Below, piece after piece: positions 10,330 to 19,346 of a stretch of 64,000 nucleotides of DNA. The DNA lies in the NCBI GenBank assembly GCA_027484575.1, contig JAIXSQ010000018.1:472700-536699 (forward strand). The letters are read 5' to 3'. The notes beneath the pieces are model-generated. The model saw nothing but the letters and a program-made list of their open reading frames with translations, ran no database searches and was not told the origin of the DNA. The DNA is from Comamonadaceae bacterium (lineage in GTDB: Bacteria; Pseudomonadota; Gammaproteobacteria; Burkholderiales; Burkholderiaceae_C). A program made the translations under genes and the position numbers. Each line of letters begins with the position of its first letter. Position 1 is the first letter of the stretch.

Positions 10330-11334
10330 TCAGCCGGCGGGCTTGACCCGTGCGGCCTCGCGCCGCGCCTGAGCGGCGGCCTCGGCCTCCAGGAACCAGG
10401 TGGCCGATTCGTGCAGCGCCACCGGGTACGGCGTCCAGTCGAGCAACAGTGCGCCGGCGCCGGCCGAGGCGTCCAGCTGCAGCTGCCGGCGGAACACCCC
10501 CAGCAGGCCCGGCGTGAGCGGCTCGGGCAGGCGCCGCGCGTCGACACCCGCGCGCGGCGCCAGCTTGCGCGCCACCTGCAGCGCCGGGCCCGCCACCAAG
10601 GCGTCGAGCTTCAGCCGCCGCGCCGACAGCCGCGCGACCGGTGTCGCCCCGATGGCCAGCGCCAGGTCGGTGAACACCTCGTTCCAGCGCGGGCTGTCGG
10701 GCGCCGCGAGGTTCCAGGTGCGCAGGCTGCCCACCGGCAGCGGCAGCTGCAGCGCGCGCACCACGGCCAGGCAGCAGTCGTCCACGTGGACCAGGTTCGA
10801 CCAGCCGTCGCCCGCCGCTCCCAGGTCCCCGAGCCGGCCGGCGCGCAGCCAGCGGCCGATGCGGCCCACCCACTGCGGGCTGCCCGGCCCCCACACGCAG
10901 CCCGGGCGCAGCACCACCGCCGTGCCGCCGCCGCGCGCGTAGCCGGCCACGTGCGCCTCGGCGTTGCGCTTGGCCTGGTCGTACCAGCCGAGCAGCGGCC
11001 CGGCAGCGGCCGTCTCGTCGACGCGGCCCTGCAGGTCGCCGTACACGGCCATCGAGCTCAGGTGCACCAGGCGCGGCCGCCCGGCATTGGCGGCGGCGCG
11101 CACCAGCGCACGGGCGCCGCCATCGATCGTCCGCGCGTCGCCGGCCACGCAGTTGACCACCGCGTCCATGCCGTCCAGCGCGCCCGCGAGCGCCACCTCG
11201 TCCAGCGCATCGAGCCGCAGCCCGCCACGGCCGCTGCCCGAGGCGCCCACCGCCGTGCAGCCCGGCCAGTCGCGCAGCAGCTGCAGCAGCCGCGCGCCGA
11301 CATAGCCGCTCGCGCCGAGCACCAACACTTTCAT
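10330..11334 (-). CDS. NAD-dependent epimerase/dehydratase (extended SDR) of the polysaccharide operon
   Basis: The 334-residue protein starts MKVLVLGASGYVGARLLQLL, the GxxGxxG nucleotide-binding motif of extended short-chain dehydrogenases. It continues with VVNCVAGD and VHLSSMAVYGD, and its catalytic tyrosine/lysine pair lies in GWYDQAKRNAE (YxxxK). Later VVLRPGCVWGPGSPQ and NLVHVDDC match sugar-nucleotide epimerases. It is the last gene of the leftward operon, 55 bases after the GMC oxidoreductase stop. The likely role is oxidoreduction or epimerisation of a sugar or sugar-like intermediate for the polymer built by the upstream glycosyltransferases. The specific substrate is unknown. Confidence 0.78.
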   Translation of the reverse strand: MKVLVLGASGYVGARLLQLLRDWPGCTAVGASGSGRGGLRLDALDEVALAGALDGMDAVVNCVAGDARTIDGGARALVRAAANAGRPRLVHLSSMAVYGDLQGRVDETAAAGPLLGWYDQAKRNAEAHVAGYARGGGTAVVLRPGCVWGPGSPQWVGRIGRWLRAGRLGDLGAAGDGWSNLVHVDDCCLAVVRALQLPLPVGSLRTWNLAAPDSPRWNEVFTDLALAIGATPVARLSARRLKLDALVAGPALQVARKLAPRAGVDARRLPEPLTPGLLGVFRRQLQLDASAGAGALLLDWTPYPVALHESATWFLEAEAAAQARREAARVKPAG

Positions 11335-11389
11335 TCGGAGCCCTCCGCGCTGCGCGCTGCGGGATTCGGCTCGGGAGCGGCCCAGCGCC

Positions 11390-13072
11390 TCATGCCACCA
11401 CCTCCTGCGCCGGCGCGCGGCGCGGTTGCAGGCGCGTGGCCAGCCGGTCGGCCAGCCGCAGCGCGAGCGCGACCACGGTGAGCGTGGGATTGGCCTGGCT
11501 GGAGGTCGGGAAGACCGCGCTGCCGGCCACGTAGAGGCCGTCGACGCCGTGTACCTTGCAGTCGGCATCGACCACGCTGGTGCGCGGGTCGCTGCCCATG
11601 CGCGCGGTGCCGATGTGGTGGCCGCCGTAGGCGCCGTAGCGCAGCAGCTCCTCGCCCAGCCGCTCGCGGTCCCAGCGCAGCCGGCCCGTGCCGGTGCGCT
11701 CCAGCTCGCCGGCCATGAGCTCCAGCGTGCGGCCCACCGAGGCGATGTCGGCCTGCGAGCAGCGCCAGTCCACCCGCAGCCGCGGCAGCCCGAAGGCGTC
11801 GTGCGTGCCGCCCAGCGTCACGCGGCTGGAGCGCAGCGGCTGCTGCTCGGCCTGCACCTCCAGGCTGAAGCGGTTGCGGCGGTTGTGCAGGATCACCGAC
11901 GGGAACTTGCGGTCGGCCAGCGTGCGCCGCCCCACCCAATGGGCCAGGAAGCGGGCCGTGTCCACCGGGTCGCGCAGCACGTTCCACAGGTGGCGCGCGG
12001 CCAGGGCCGGCGTCAGGCGCTGGTCGCGCAGGCGCTTGCCGTACTCGTAGCCCACGAAGCCCTGGGCCAGCACCAGCCCGGACAGCACGCCGATCCCGTG
12101 CGCGGGGTCGGTGATGTGCGGGAAGTGCAGCCGGGCCACCGTGTTGAGCAGCCGCTGGCGGCGCTGCTCGGCCGCATCGACCTGCAGCCGGCGGCGGCAG
12201 TACACGCCCTCGGGCGAGACCTCGTAGCCGTGCCGCACCCGGTCCACCGGCCCGAACACCTCCAGCTCGCCGATGTTGGCGGCCAGGTGGCACTGGTAGT
12301 AGCGGCCGACCACGTCGTGCGCGTTGCCCACCCCGGCCGGCTGCACGTCGTTGGAGGCGAGCAGCAGCCGCGGCGTCTCCAGCCCGCCCTGCGCCAGCAC
12401 GTGGGCGCGGGCCCGCACGGCGAAGCGGTTGCCGGTGGCGGTGCGCACCTCCAGCTGGCGCACGCCGCTGCCGTCGGGCCGCAGCCGCACGGCCGTGACG
12501 TGCGCACCCTGCAGCACCCGCAGGCCCGGCGCCACCGCCAGCCGCTCGCGGTAGCGGCGGCCGAAGTCGGTGGGGCAGGAGAAGCGCTCCAGCGAGTGCG
12601 TGCCCACCACGGCACTGTCGAAGCCCTGGATCAGCGGCGGCGCCCCGGGCAGCGCGGTGCGCGCGTCGTAGGCGCAGGCGCCCGCCTCGGCCCAGGCGTT
12701 GGCCCGGGCGTAGTAGGGCAGCAGGCCCTCGTAGGAGATCGGCCAGCCGCTGCCCGGCACCCAGTCGCGGGCCTCGAAGTCGATCGGGTCGTAGGGCATG
12801 CAGCGGCCGCCCCACAGCGCGGTCGAGCCGCCCAGCCCGCGCACCCGGTAGCGGTCGGGCGGGCTGTGCATGCGTGCATCGGCGACCTCGCCGGCATAGG
12901 CCTGCTGCGCCGCCGGGTCGCGGGTGCGCTCGCCCGCTTCGAGCAGCAGCACGCGCAGCCCCTGCTGCGCCAGCGTCAGCGCCAGCGGGATGCCGGCCGC
13001 GCCGGCGCCCACGATGCAGGCGTCGGCCTCCAGCGTGCTGTCGCGCGGGACCTCGTTGGCATGCCCGATCAT
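11390..13072 (-). CDS. GMC-family FAD oxidoreductase of the polysaccharide operon
   Basis: The 560-residue flavoprotein has an N-terminal FAD motif (ACIVGAGAAGIPLALTLAQQ, then VLLLEAG), the GGSTALWGGRCMPY block and the C-terminal GMC domain. That domain has HHIGTARMG and GLYVAGSAVFPTSSQANPT followed by LTVVALALRLAD. The family oxidises alcohols or sugars, often C2 or C1 of pyranoses. It overlaps the upstream glycosyltransferase stop by ATGA, a sign of translational coupling, and so belongs to the polymer pathway rather than to general catabolism. The cytoplasmic location (no signal peptide) suggests it modifies a precursor or a lipid-linked intermediate. Substrate not deducible. Confidence 0.82.
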   Translation of the reverse strand: MIGHANEVPRDSTLEADACIVGAGAAGIPLALTLAQQGLRVLLLEAGERTRDPAAQQAYAGEVADARMHSPPDRYRVRGLGGSTALWGGRCMPYDPIDFEARDWVPGSGWPISYEGLLPYYARANAWAEAGACAYDARTALPGAPPLIQGFDSAVVGTHSLERFSCPTDFGRRYRERLAVAPGLRVLQGAHVTAVRLRPDGSGVRQLEVRTATGNRFAVRARAHVLAQGGLETPRLLLASNDVQPAGVGNAHDVVGRYYQCHLAANIGELEVFGPVDRVRHGYEVSPEGVYCRRRLQVDAAEQRRQRLLNTVARLHFPHITDPAHGIGVLSGLVLAQGFVGYEYGKRLRDQRLTPALAARHLWNVLRDPVDTARFLAHWVGRRTLADRKFPSVILHNRRNRFSLEVQAEQQPLRSSRVTLGGTHDAFGLPRLRVDWRCSQADIASVGRTLELMAGELERTGTGRLRWDRERLGEELLRYGAYGGHHIGTARMGSDPRTSVVDADCKVHGVDGLYVAGSAVFPTSSQANPTLTVVALALRLADRLATRLQPRRAPAQEVVA

Positions 13073-14313
13073 GCGGCCTCCCTGGCGGCGGCGCCGTCCT
13101 GCGGGACGCTGGCCGCGACGCCGAAGTGGCGCAGGTGGATCGCGGCCACGTGGCCGGCGAACTGCGGCAGCGAGAAGCGCCCCTGCCACAGCGCGCGGCC
13201 GTTGCGCTCGAGCGCCGCGCGCAGGCCGGCGTCGTCCAGCACGCGGGCCAGGCCGCGGGCCAGCGCGGCCGGGTCGCGGGGCGCGACGAACACCGCATCG
13301 CGGCCGTCCACCAGCGTGGTGGGGATCTCGCCCACCGGCGTGCAGACCACCGCCACGCCGTGCGCCAGCGCCTCCAGGATCGCCAGCGGCAGGCCCTCGT
13401 CGTGCGAGGGCAGCACCATCACGTCGGCCTGCGCGAGCAGCTCCGCCAGCGCGTCCTGCCCGGTCCAGCCGGCGAAGGTCACGCGGTCCTGCACGCCCAG
13501 CGCGGCGGCCTGGGCGGCGTAGTGCGCGGCATCGCCACCGCCGGCCAGCGTCAGGTGCAGCGGGCGGTCGCGCAGGGCCGGGTCGGCCAGCGCGGCCAGC
13601 AGCTCGGGCACGCCCTTGCGGTCCATCAGGTTGCCCACGAACAGCACGCGCGGGACGGCCGGCGTGGCGGCGCGCCGCGGCACGGCCGGCGCCGGCACGC
13701 CGTTGATCACCACCTCGACCTGGTGCGCGGGCACCTGCAGCTCGCCGGTGACGAAGCGCGCCGAGGCCTGCCCCAGCACCACGCAGGCGCGCGGCAGCGC
13801 GAACACGCCGCGCGCCAGCGCCCGCAGCGGGGCCGGCCAGCGCCGCCACGCGTGGTGCAGCTGCGCCGCGTGCAGGTGCAGCACGGTGGGGATGCCCAGC
13901 AGCCGGCAGGCGGCCAGCACCAGCGACTCGCGCACGAAGTCCAGCCGCTCGGCCATGTTCACGTGCACGCCGGCAATGCGCCGCCGCTCGCGCACGAGCG
14001 TGCCGATGGCCCGGGCCACCTGCAGCAGCGAGGCCGGCGCGCTGCCCGCGCCGCGGGTGTCCAGCGGCCGCAGCAGCTGGCCCTGCGGGCGCGGCTGCTG
14101 CGACTGGATCAGGTAGTCGGCCACCTTGTACATGCCGCCGCCCAGCGGATGCCAGGGGCAGGCGATGTAGACGTGGCGGCCGTCGGCGGCAGCGGCCGGC
14201 GGCGCCGAGGGCGCGCCCGCATCGCCCGGCCGGCCGCGCGGCGCGGGCCGGGCGGCGGCGGTCCAGCGCGCGGCGGTGCGCGGGGGCAGGGTGGAGTCCA
14301 GCGGCCGGCTCAT
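13069..14313 (-). CDS. GT4-family glycosyltransferase
   Basis: The 414-residue protein begins with about 45 residues of Pro/Ala/Arg-rich low-complexity sequence, then a GT-B fold. The N-terminal half has VYIACPWHPLGGGMYKVADY and VLHLHAAQLHHAW; the C-terminal half has VLFVGNLMDRKGVPELLAAL, VMVLPSHDEGLPLAILEALA and the family's EX7E-type glutamates (E..LPLAILE). This group transfers sugars from nucleotide donors with retention. Its start overlaps the stop of the upstream GT2 gene (ATGA), and its own stop overlaps the GMC oxidoreductase start. The low-complexity head is unusual for GT4 enzymes; a later start near 14175 would remove it but would break the ATGA coupling. Confidence 0.85.
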   Translation of the reverse strand: MSRPLDSTLPPRTAARWTAAARPAPRGRPGDAGAPSAPPAAAADGRHVYIACPWHPLGGGMYKVADYLIQSQQPRPQGQLLRPLDTRGAGSAPASLLQVARAIGTLVRERRRIAGVHVNMAERLDFVRESLVLAACRLLGIPTVLHLHAAQLHHAWRRWPAPLRALARGVFALPRACVVLGQASARFVTGELQVPAHQVEVVINGVPAPAVPRRAATPAVPRVLFVGNLMDRKGVPELLAALADPALRDRPLHLTLAGGGDAAHYAAQAAALGVQDRVTFAGWTGQDALAELLAQADVMVLPSHDEGLPLAILEALAHGVAVVCTPVGEIPTTLVDGRDAVFVAPRDPAALARGLARVLDDAGLRAALERNGRALWQGRFSLPQFAGHVAAIHLRHFGVAASVPQDGAAAREAA

Positions 14314-15368
14314 CGCGCCGCCTCCTTGCCGGCGATGCCGGCGGCCCGCGGCGCGCCGGGCTCGCGCAGCACCCGGCTGTCGATGCGTGCCTGCGGCGGC
14401 TTGCGCGACGCGAGCAGGCCGCGCACCAGGCCGGCGGCCTGCACGTTCCACGAGGCCACGGCATAGGCCGCGCGCGACCACGAACGCTTGCGCACCGCCA
14501 TGCCCGCCAGCGGCAGCAGGGCCAGGGCGCCGAAGGCGATGGCGCGGGCGCCCGCATCGGCCGGCCACAGCGGCACGCTGGCCAGCACCGCCCACCAGGC
14601 GATCACCGCCGCGTACAGCCGCAGCTCGCGCACGCCCTGCAGCACCAGCTTCAGGTGCGGGCGGCCCAGCGCGCCGCGCACGAGTTCGCCCAGGCCGCAG
14701 GCATAGCGGCTGCGCCAGCGGCGCAGCAGCAGCTGGTAGGGCGGCGCGTCGTGCCCGCGGTGCGTGACCGCGTCGGCCGGCAGCCGCCACAGCTTCCAGC
14801 CGCGCGCGCGCAGCCGCGCGCCCAGGTCGAACTCCTCGTAGCTGTGCAGGTTGCGGTCGGTCAGCCAGCCGGCCTCCTCGACCGCCCGGCGCCGGTACAG
14901 GCCGCCGCCGTCCAGCCGGTCGACCGCACCGGGCATGCGGTGCGCCTCGCGCTTGGCGCTGCGCTCGCCCCGCTCGCGGTATTCCAGGCTCTCGGTGTTG
15001 AGCTCCAGCACGCGGCCGCCCACGCCCGCCACCTCGGGGTGCTGGGCCAGGAAGGCCAGCGCCTGCTCCAGGAAGCCGGGCACCAGCCGCATGTCGCCGT
15101 CCATCACGTAGACGTACTCGCCCAGCGCGTGCTGCCAGCCCAGCTGCGGGCCGATGCCGCAGCAGCGCTCGTCGGGCTGCCCCAGGGTGACGATGCGCAC
15201 CGGGTAGCGCGAGGCCTCGCGCAGCGTGCCGTCGGTGGAGGCCGAGTCGGCCAGCACCACCTCGCCGCCCACCGCGCGCACCGCGGCCAGGGCGCTCTCG
15301 AGCGCGCCGGCGATCGCGGCCTCCTCGTTGTAGGCCTTGATCACGACCGAGACGTGGACGGCGTTCAT
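14310..15368 (-). CDS. GT2-family glycosyltransferase with C-terminal membrane segments
   Basis: The 352-residue protein starts VSVVIKAYNEEAAIAGAL, the GT-A nucleotide-binding strand, followed by VLADSASTDGT and the metal-binding DGDMRL (DXD-type). Its acceptor region has DRLDGGGLYRRRAVEEAGW and YEEFDLGARLRARG. Residues about 265-325 hold two hydrophobic stretches (AAVIAWWAVLASVPLWP; AIAFGALALLPLAGMAV) that should anchor it to the inner membrane. It adds a sugar to a lipid-linked intermediate in the cytoplasm. It is coupled to the genes on both sides by ATGA overlaps. Confidence 0.83.
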   Translation of the reverse strand: MNAVHVSVVIKAYNEEAAIAGALESALAAVRAVGGEVVLADSASTDGTLREASRYPVRIVTLGQPDERCCGIGPQLGWQHALGEYVYVMDGDMRLVPGFLEQALAFLAQHPEVAGVGGRVLELNTESLEYRERGERSAKREAHRMPGAVDRLDGGGLYRRRAVEEAGWLTDRNLHSYEEFDLGARLRARGWKLWRLPADAVTHRGHDAPPYQLLLRRWRSRYACGLGELVRGALGRPHLKLVLQGVRELRLYAAVIAWWAVLASVPLWPADAGARAIAFGALALLPLAGMAVRKRSWSRAAYAVASWNVQAAGLVRGLLASRKPPQARIDSRVLREPGAPRAAGIAGKEAAR

Positions 15369-16333
15369 TGCAGCGGCCCCTCGTGCGCATAGGCCTCTGC
15401 GGCGCGCAGCCGCCAGCGCTGCCACTGGCCGGCCACGTGGGCGGGCAGGGCCAGCGCCATCACGCAGGTGATCAGCCAGCGGCGGGTGAGCATGGCGCGC
15501 CGCGCCTCCCACAGCGTGCGCAGCGCCAGCCTGCGGTTGCCGGCCGACAGCGCCTCGCGCGCCAGCGTCACCTGTTGCTGGCCCACGAACCACAGCGCCG
15601 AGCGGCGGTGGCGCGCCGGGATCTCGCCGCGCAGCGCGCGCTCGCGCATGCGGGCCAGCCAGGGGGGAAAGCTCAGCGGGTTGCGGCGCGACAGGCTGTC
15701 GGGCAGCTCGCGCACGGCGGCATAGGGCGCGTTGACCAGCGCCACCTTGGGGCTGAGGTCGCCGACGCGGAACCACAGGTCCAGGTCCTCGCCGTGCGAC
15801 TCGCCGGGCGTGAAGGCCGGGTCCATGCGGCGCAGCAGGTCGGTGCGGATGGCCACGCTGCTGCTGCAGAAGGGCGCGGTGCGCATCCAGCGCTGGCGCA
15901 GGTCGTCCACCACCTCGACCTCCTGGAACTGCTCGCCCACGTCCCAGGGCTCGGGATCGGCGCCGGCCAGCGGGCCGATGCGGCGCGCGCTGGCGCCCAG
16001 CAGCGCCGCCTCGGGGCAGGCCGCGTGGGCGCGGGCCAGGGCGGCCAGCATGCCCGGGTGGTACCAGTCGTCGGCGTCGAGGAAGGCGATCCAGTCGCCG
16101 GTGGCCAGCGCGATGCCGTGGTTGCGCGCAGCCGAGACGCCCGCATTGGCCTGCTGCACCAGCCGCACGCGCGGGTCGTCCAGCGCCCGCACGATCGCGG
16201 CGCTGCCGTCGGTGGAGCCGTCGTCGACCACGATCACCTCGTGCGGCGGCCGGGTCTGCGCCAGCACCGAGCGCACCGCGCTCGCGACGTAGCCGGCCTT
16301 GTTGTACAGGGGGATGACGACGGAGGTCTTCAT
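15365..16333 (-). CDS. GT2-family glycosyltransferase
   Basis: The 322-residue enzyme has the canonical GT2 opening TSVVIPLYNKAGYVASAVRS, VIVVDDGSTDGS, NAGVSAARNHGI and the metal-binding FLDADDWYHPG (DAD). The acceptor-side motif is GESHGEDLDLWFRVG, with the ED catalytic-base pattern. The last 60 residues are basic with one moderately hydrophobic stretch (LITCVMALALPAHVAG) that may associate with the membrane. It is the first glycosyltransferase after the polymerase/ligase gene, with ATGA overlaps on both sides. Donor and acceptor sugars are unknown. Confidence 0.85.
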   Translation of the reverse strand: MKTSVVIPLYNKAGYVASAVRSVLAQTRPPHEVIVVDDGSTDGSAAIVRALDDPRVRLVQQANAGVSAARNHGIALATGDWIAFLDADDWYHPGMLAALARAHAACPEAALLGASARRIGPLAGADPEPWDVGEQFQEVEVVDDLRQRWMRTAPFCSSSVAIRTDLLRRMDPAFTPGESHGEDLDLWFRVGDLSPKVALVNAPYAAVRELPDSLSRRNPLSFPPWLARMRERALRGEIPARHRRSALWFVGQQQVTLAREALSAGNRRLALRTLWEARRAMLTRRWLITCVMALALPAHVAGQWQRWRLRAAEAYAHEGPLQ

Positions 16334-17859
16334 GGATGCACGGTGGGGTGGGGGGTGTGCAGCGGGGCGACGCGCACGGGCACGGCGCGCGGCCGCTCGG
16401 CCGCGCAGCCGGCCAGCACGACGACCAGCAGCAGGTGGGTGAACAGGTCGGTACCGTAGCCGGACAGCAGCAGCGGCACCTCGCTGACGCACAACAGGGC
16501 GAGGGTGGCGAACATCGCCAGCGACAGGCCGCCGCTGGCGCGCGCATGGCGCACCGACAGCACCAGCAGCGTGAGGAACCAGGCGACCAGGCCCACCATC
16601 CCCACGATGCCGCAACGTGCCAGCGTGTCGACGAACTGGTTGTGGCCGTGGGTGGCGTTGGGCATGCCGATCACCTGGCGGTAGTCGGCATCCCAGATCG
16701 TCGGGCCGTAGCCGAACACCGGATGGGCCTGCCACTCCTCCAGCGCCACCACCCAGATGCGGTCGCGGCCGGTCATGCTGGCCAGCTGCGCGCCCTGCGC
16801 GGTGTTGAAGAAGTCGTCGAGCATGCCCGGCACGTCGACCACCAGGGTGCCCAGCACCACCGCCACGGCGGCCACGATGACGGCCACGCACAGCAGGATG
16901 CCGAAGGAGTTGTCGCGGGTGTCGCCCAGCCGCTCGCCGGCGCCGGCGAAGCGGCGCACCCCCACCATGCAGGCGGCGCTGAGGAAGAAGGCGATCCAGG
17001 CCGTCTTGGACTGGGCCACGAACAGCACCGACAGGCCGACGACCCAGCCGGCGATGGTCAGGCCCCGGCTGCGGAACGGACGTGCCCACAGCAGCAGCAG
17101 GCCGGTCTGCGCCAGCAGGCCCATCATCACCGGGTGGCTGGCCAGCCCGCCGAAGCGCGGCACCCCGGGCAGGAAGCCCTGCATGTACGAGCTGTCGAGC
17201 ACCAGCTCGGGCTGCACCGGCACCAGCGCGATGCCGGCGGCCATGTAGGCGAACAGGCCGGTGCGCGAGGCGCGCAGGATGCGCTCGCGGTCGCCCGGCA
17301 GCGTCAGCGTGGCAGCCAGGCCGAACAGCAGCGAGTACAGGTACTCGTGCGACAGCAGCGGCACCGCGCCCAGCACGCTGGGGGCGGCCACCGTGCTGAG
17401 CCAGAACGCGAGGAAGGCCAGCGTGAGCACCGGCGCGTGCACCGTGCGGCGCTGCAGGAAGTGGCTGGCGATGCGCTCCAGCGAGGCCAGCACCAGCAGC
17501 ACCGACACGCCGCGCTGGGTCCAGGCCAGCACCGGGTGGCGCGTGGTCTGCACCAGCGACTCGGACTCGCGCATCAGGTCCAGGAAGTTCTCGGACAGGT
17601 TGCGGCCCGACAGCAGCACGGCCAGCGCGGCCAGCAGCAGCATCGCGGGGAAGACCAGGTGCAGCCAGCCGTGGCGGCCGCCGTCGTCGGCGGCGCGCGG
17701 CGTGGCCGTCGCGTCGGTCGCCGGAGCGGCGGCCGCCGCACCGGCGCCGCGGCGGCCAGGGCGCGGCGGCGCGGGGGTGCGGGCCTGGGAACGCGGGCCC
17801 GTGGCCACGGGCGGCCGCGCGCGGGCGCCACGCGGCGGCGGGGCGGTGGTGTCGGTCAT
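16330..17859 (-). CDS. O-antigen ligase / Wzy-type polymerase family membrane protein
   Basis: The 509-residue protein has a 65-residue Pro/Ala/Arg-rich cytoplasmic head and then about 12 hydrophobic segments. The large periplasmic loop late in the sequence has GRDRIWVVALEEWQAHPVFG, YGPTIW and ATHGHNQFVDTLARCGIVGM. The pattern (G-r-..W, P-.GyG, HN-yL/vd) is typical of the WaaL/Wzy superfamily, including the conserved His in the HN motif. These enzymes ligate or polymerise undecaprenyl-linked oligosaccharides on the periplasmic face. With the flippase gene just upstream (ATGA overlap) and glycosyltransferases downstream, a Wzx/Wzy-like polymerase role for a surface or exported polysaccharide is likely. 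Ligase versus polymerase cannot be separated by sequence. Confidence 0.8.
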   Translation of the reverse strand: MTDTTAPPPRGARARPPVATGPRSQARTPAPPRPGRRGAGAAAAAPATDATATPRAADDGGRHGWLHLVFPAMLLLAALAVLLSGRNLSENFLDLMRESESLVQTTRHPVLAWTQRGVSVLLVLASLERIASHFLQRRTVHAPVLTLAFLAFWLSTVAAPSVLGAVPLLSHEYLYSLLFGLAATLTLPGDRERILRASRTGLFAYMAAGIALVPVQPELVLDSSYMQGFLPGVPRFGGLASHPVMMGLLAQTGLLLLWARPFRSRGLTIAGWVVGLSVLFVAQSKTAWIAFFLSAACMVGVRRFAGAGERLGDTRDNSFGILLCVAVIVAAVAVVLGTLVVDVPGMLDDFFNTAQGAQLASMTGRDRIWVVALEEWQAHPVFGYGPTIWDADYRQVIGMPNATHGHNQFVDTLARCGIVGMVGLVAWFLTLLVLSVRHARASGGLSLAMFATLALLCVSEVPLLLSGYGTDLFTHLLLVVVLAGCAAERPRAVPVRVAPLHTPHPTVHP

Positions 17860-19346
17860 GGATGCGGCTCCGTGGCCCAGGCGGGGCCGATGGCGGGCAC
17901 CAGGCGGTGCAGCACGCGGTGCGCCTCGGCGCCCAGCAGGTCGGGGCGCAGCGCCACCATGGCCAGCGCCGCCAGCAGGCCCGCCGCGCCGCCGGCCAGC
18001 AGGGTGGCCAGCGGTGCGTGCAGGCGCTCGACGGCCTCGCGTCCGGCCAGCACGGCGGCGGCGCAGACCGCGGCCAGCAGCAGCCCGCGTGCCACGTGCC
18101 GCAGCAGCACGCCGGCCGGCACTGCCAGCGCGTGCATGCAAGCCGCGGCGATGGCCACCGTGCGCACGAGGATGACGGCCGCCGACACCAGGGCCACCGC
18201 GCGGATGCCGTGGGGCGCGGCCAGCCACCAGGCCGGCAGCGCGGCCACCAGCACGGGCAGCTGCAGCCGCACCTCCAGGTGCTTGCGGCCGGTGTTCCAC
18301 AGCACCGGCGTGGACAGGCCCCAGCAGGCGAAGGCGGGCACGCACAGGAACAGCACGGCCATCACCCAGCCGGCGGGCGCCCAGGCCGGGCCGTACAGCA
18401 CCAGCACCAGGTCGCGGGCCAGCAGCGCCATCACCGTGGCCGCGGGCATCAGGAACACGAGCACGCAGGCCAGCAGCGTGAGCCAGGCGCGCGCCAGCTG
18501 CTGCGGCTGCTGCTGCAGCCGCGCGCCGGCGGCCAGGAAGGTGGGCTGCAGCGCGCCCACCAGCAGCACGTTGGGGATCGAGGCGATGTTGTAGGCCACG
18601 CTGTACAGGCCCACCGACTGCGCGTTGAGCATGCGGCCGATCAGCAGGCGGTCGAGGTTGGTGAGCAGCCAGTTGATGACGTTGGTGGAGAACACCGTGC
18701 GGCCGGTGTCCCACACGTCGGCGGCCAGCGGGTGGCGCAGCCGCGGGCGCAGCGCATGCGGCCGCACCGCGTAGCAGCCCACCAGCGCGAGCGCGGCCTG
18801 CGTGACGCAGGCGGCGGCCAGCGCCTGCGGGCCCCAGCCGGCCAGCGCCAGCGGCACGCCCACGGCCAGGTAGCCCAGGCCGTAGCTGGCCAGCTGCACC
18901 AGCCCCAGCGCGCGGAAGTTCAGCTCGCGCTGCAGCAGGCAGGTGGCCGGACCGGCCAGCGCGGTGAGCAGGCAGGCCGCCGACATCCAGCGCACCATGG
19001 GCGCCACGCGCGGGTCGCCGAAGAAGCCGGCCAGCGGCTGGGCGCCGGCCCACACCGCGGCCGCGCAGGCCACGCCCGCGATGGCCTGCCAGGTGAAGGC
19101 GAAGCGCACGTCGTCCTCGTCGACCTGGTCCTTGAGCATCAGGATGTAGCTGAAGGCGTTGCCCGACAGGAAGGCCGCGAAGGTGAGCACCACCATGCCG
19201 ATGCCGTAGACGCCGTAGTTGTCGGGCCCGAGCAGGCGGGCCAGCACGACCTGGGCGACGAACTGCAGCAGGAAGCGGCCAGTGGTGGTCAGCGCGCTCC
19301 ACTGGAAGGCGCGCTCGGCCAGGGAGCGCAGGGGCGCAGCACTCAT
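17856..19346 (-). CDS. Oligosaccharide flippase (Wzx-like, MOP superfamily)
   Basis: The 496-residue integral membrane protein has about 12-14 transmembrane helices. It starts in the manner of Wzx/RfbX flippases (LAERAFQWSALTTTGRFLLQ; VVLARLLGPDNYGVYGIGMV) and has the central NLDRLLIGRMLNAQSVGLYS block characteristic of the family. It would move undecaprenyl-pyrophosphate-linked repeat units across the inner membrane. The ATG at 19346 overlaps the stop of the small upstream gene and the last codon overlaps the ligase/polymerase gene, so the whole block is translationally coupled. Confidence 0.88.
   Translation of the reverse strand: MSAAPLRSLAERAFQWSALTTTGRFLLQFVAQVVLARLLGPDNYGVYGIGMVVLTFAAFLSGNAFSYILMLKDQVDEDDVRFAFTWQAIAGVACAAAVWAGAQPLAGFFGDPRVAPMVRWMSAACLLTALAGPATCLLQRELNFRALGLVQLASYGLGYLAVGVPLALAGWGPQALAAACVTQAALALVGCYAVRPHALRPRLRHPLAADVWDTGRTVFSTNVINWLLTNLDRLLIGRMLNAQSVGLYSVAYNIASIPNVLLVGALQPTFLAAGARLQQQPQQLARAWLTLLACVLVFLMPAATVMALLARDLVLVLYGPAWAPAGWVMAVLFLCVPAFACWGLSTPVLWNTGRKHLEVRLQLPVLVAALPAWWLAAPHGIRAVALVSAAVILVRTVAIAAACMHALAVPAGVLLRHVARGLLLAAVCAAAVLAGREAVERLHAPLATLLAGGAAGLLAALAMVALRPDLLGAEAHRVLHRLVPAIGPAWATEPHP

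Noticed and set aside
11390..14557. Single 1055-residue fusion of glycosyltransferase and GMC oxidoreductase
   Set aside because: The frame is open across the junction, but the N-terminal half is the glycosyltransferase read out of frame. The two genes are separate, overlapping by ATGA.
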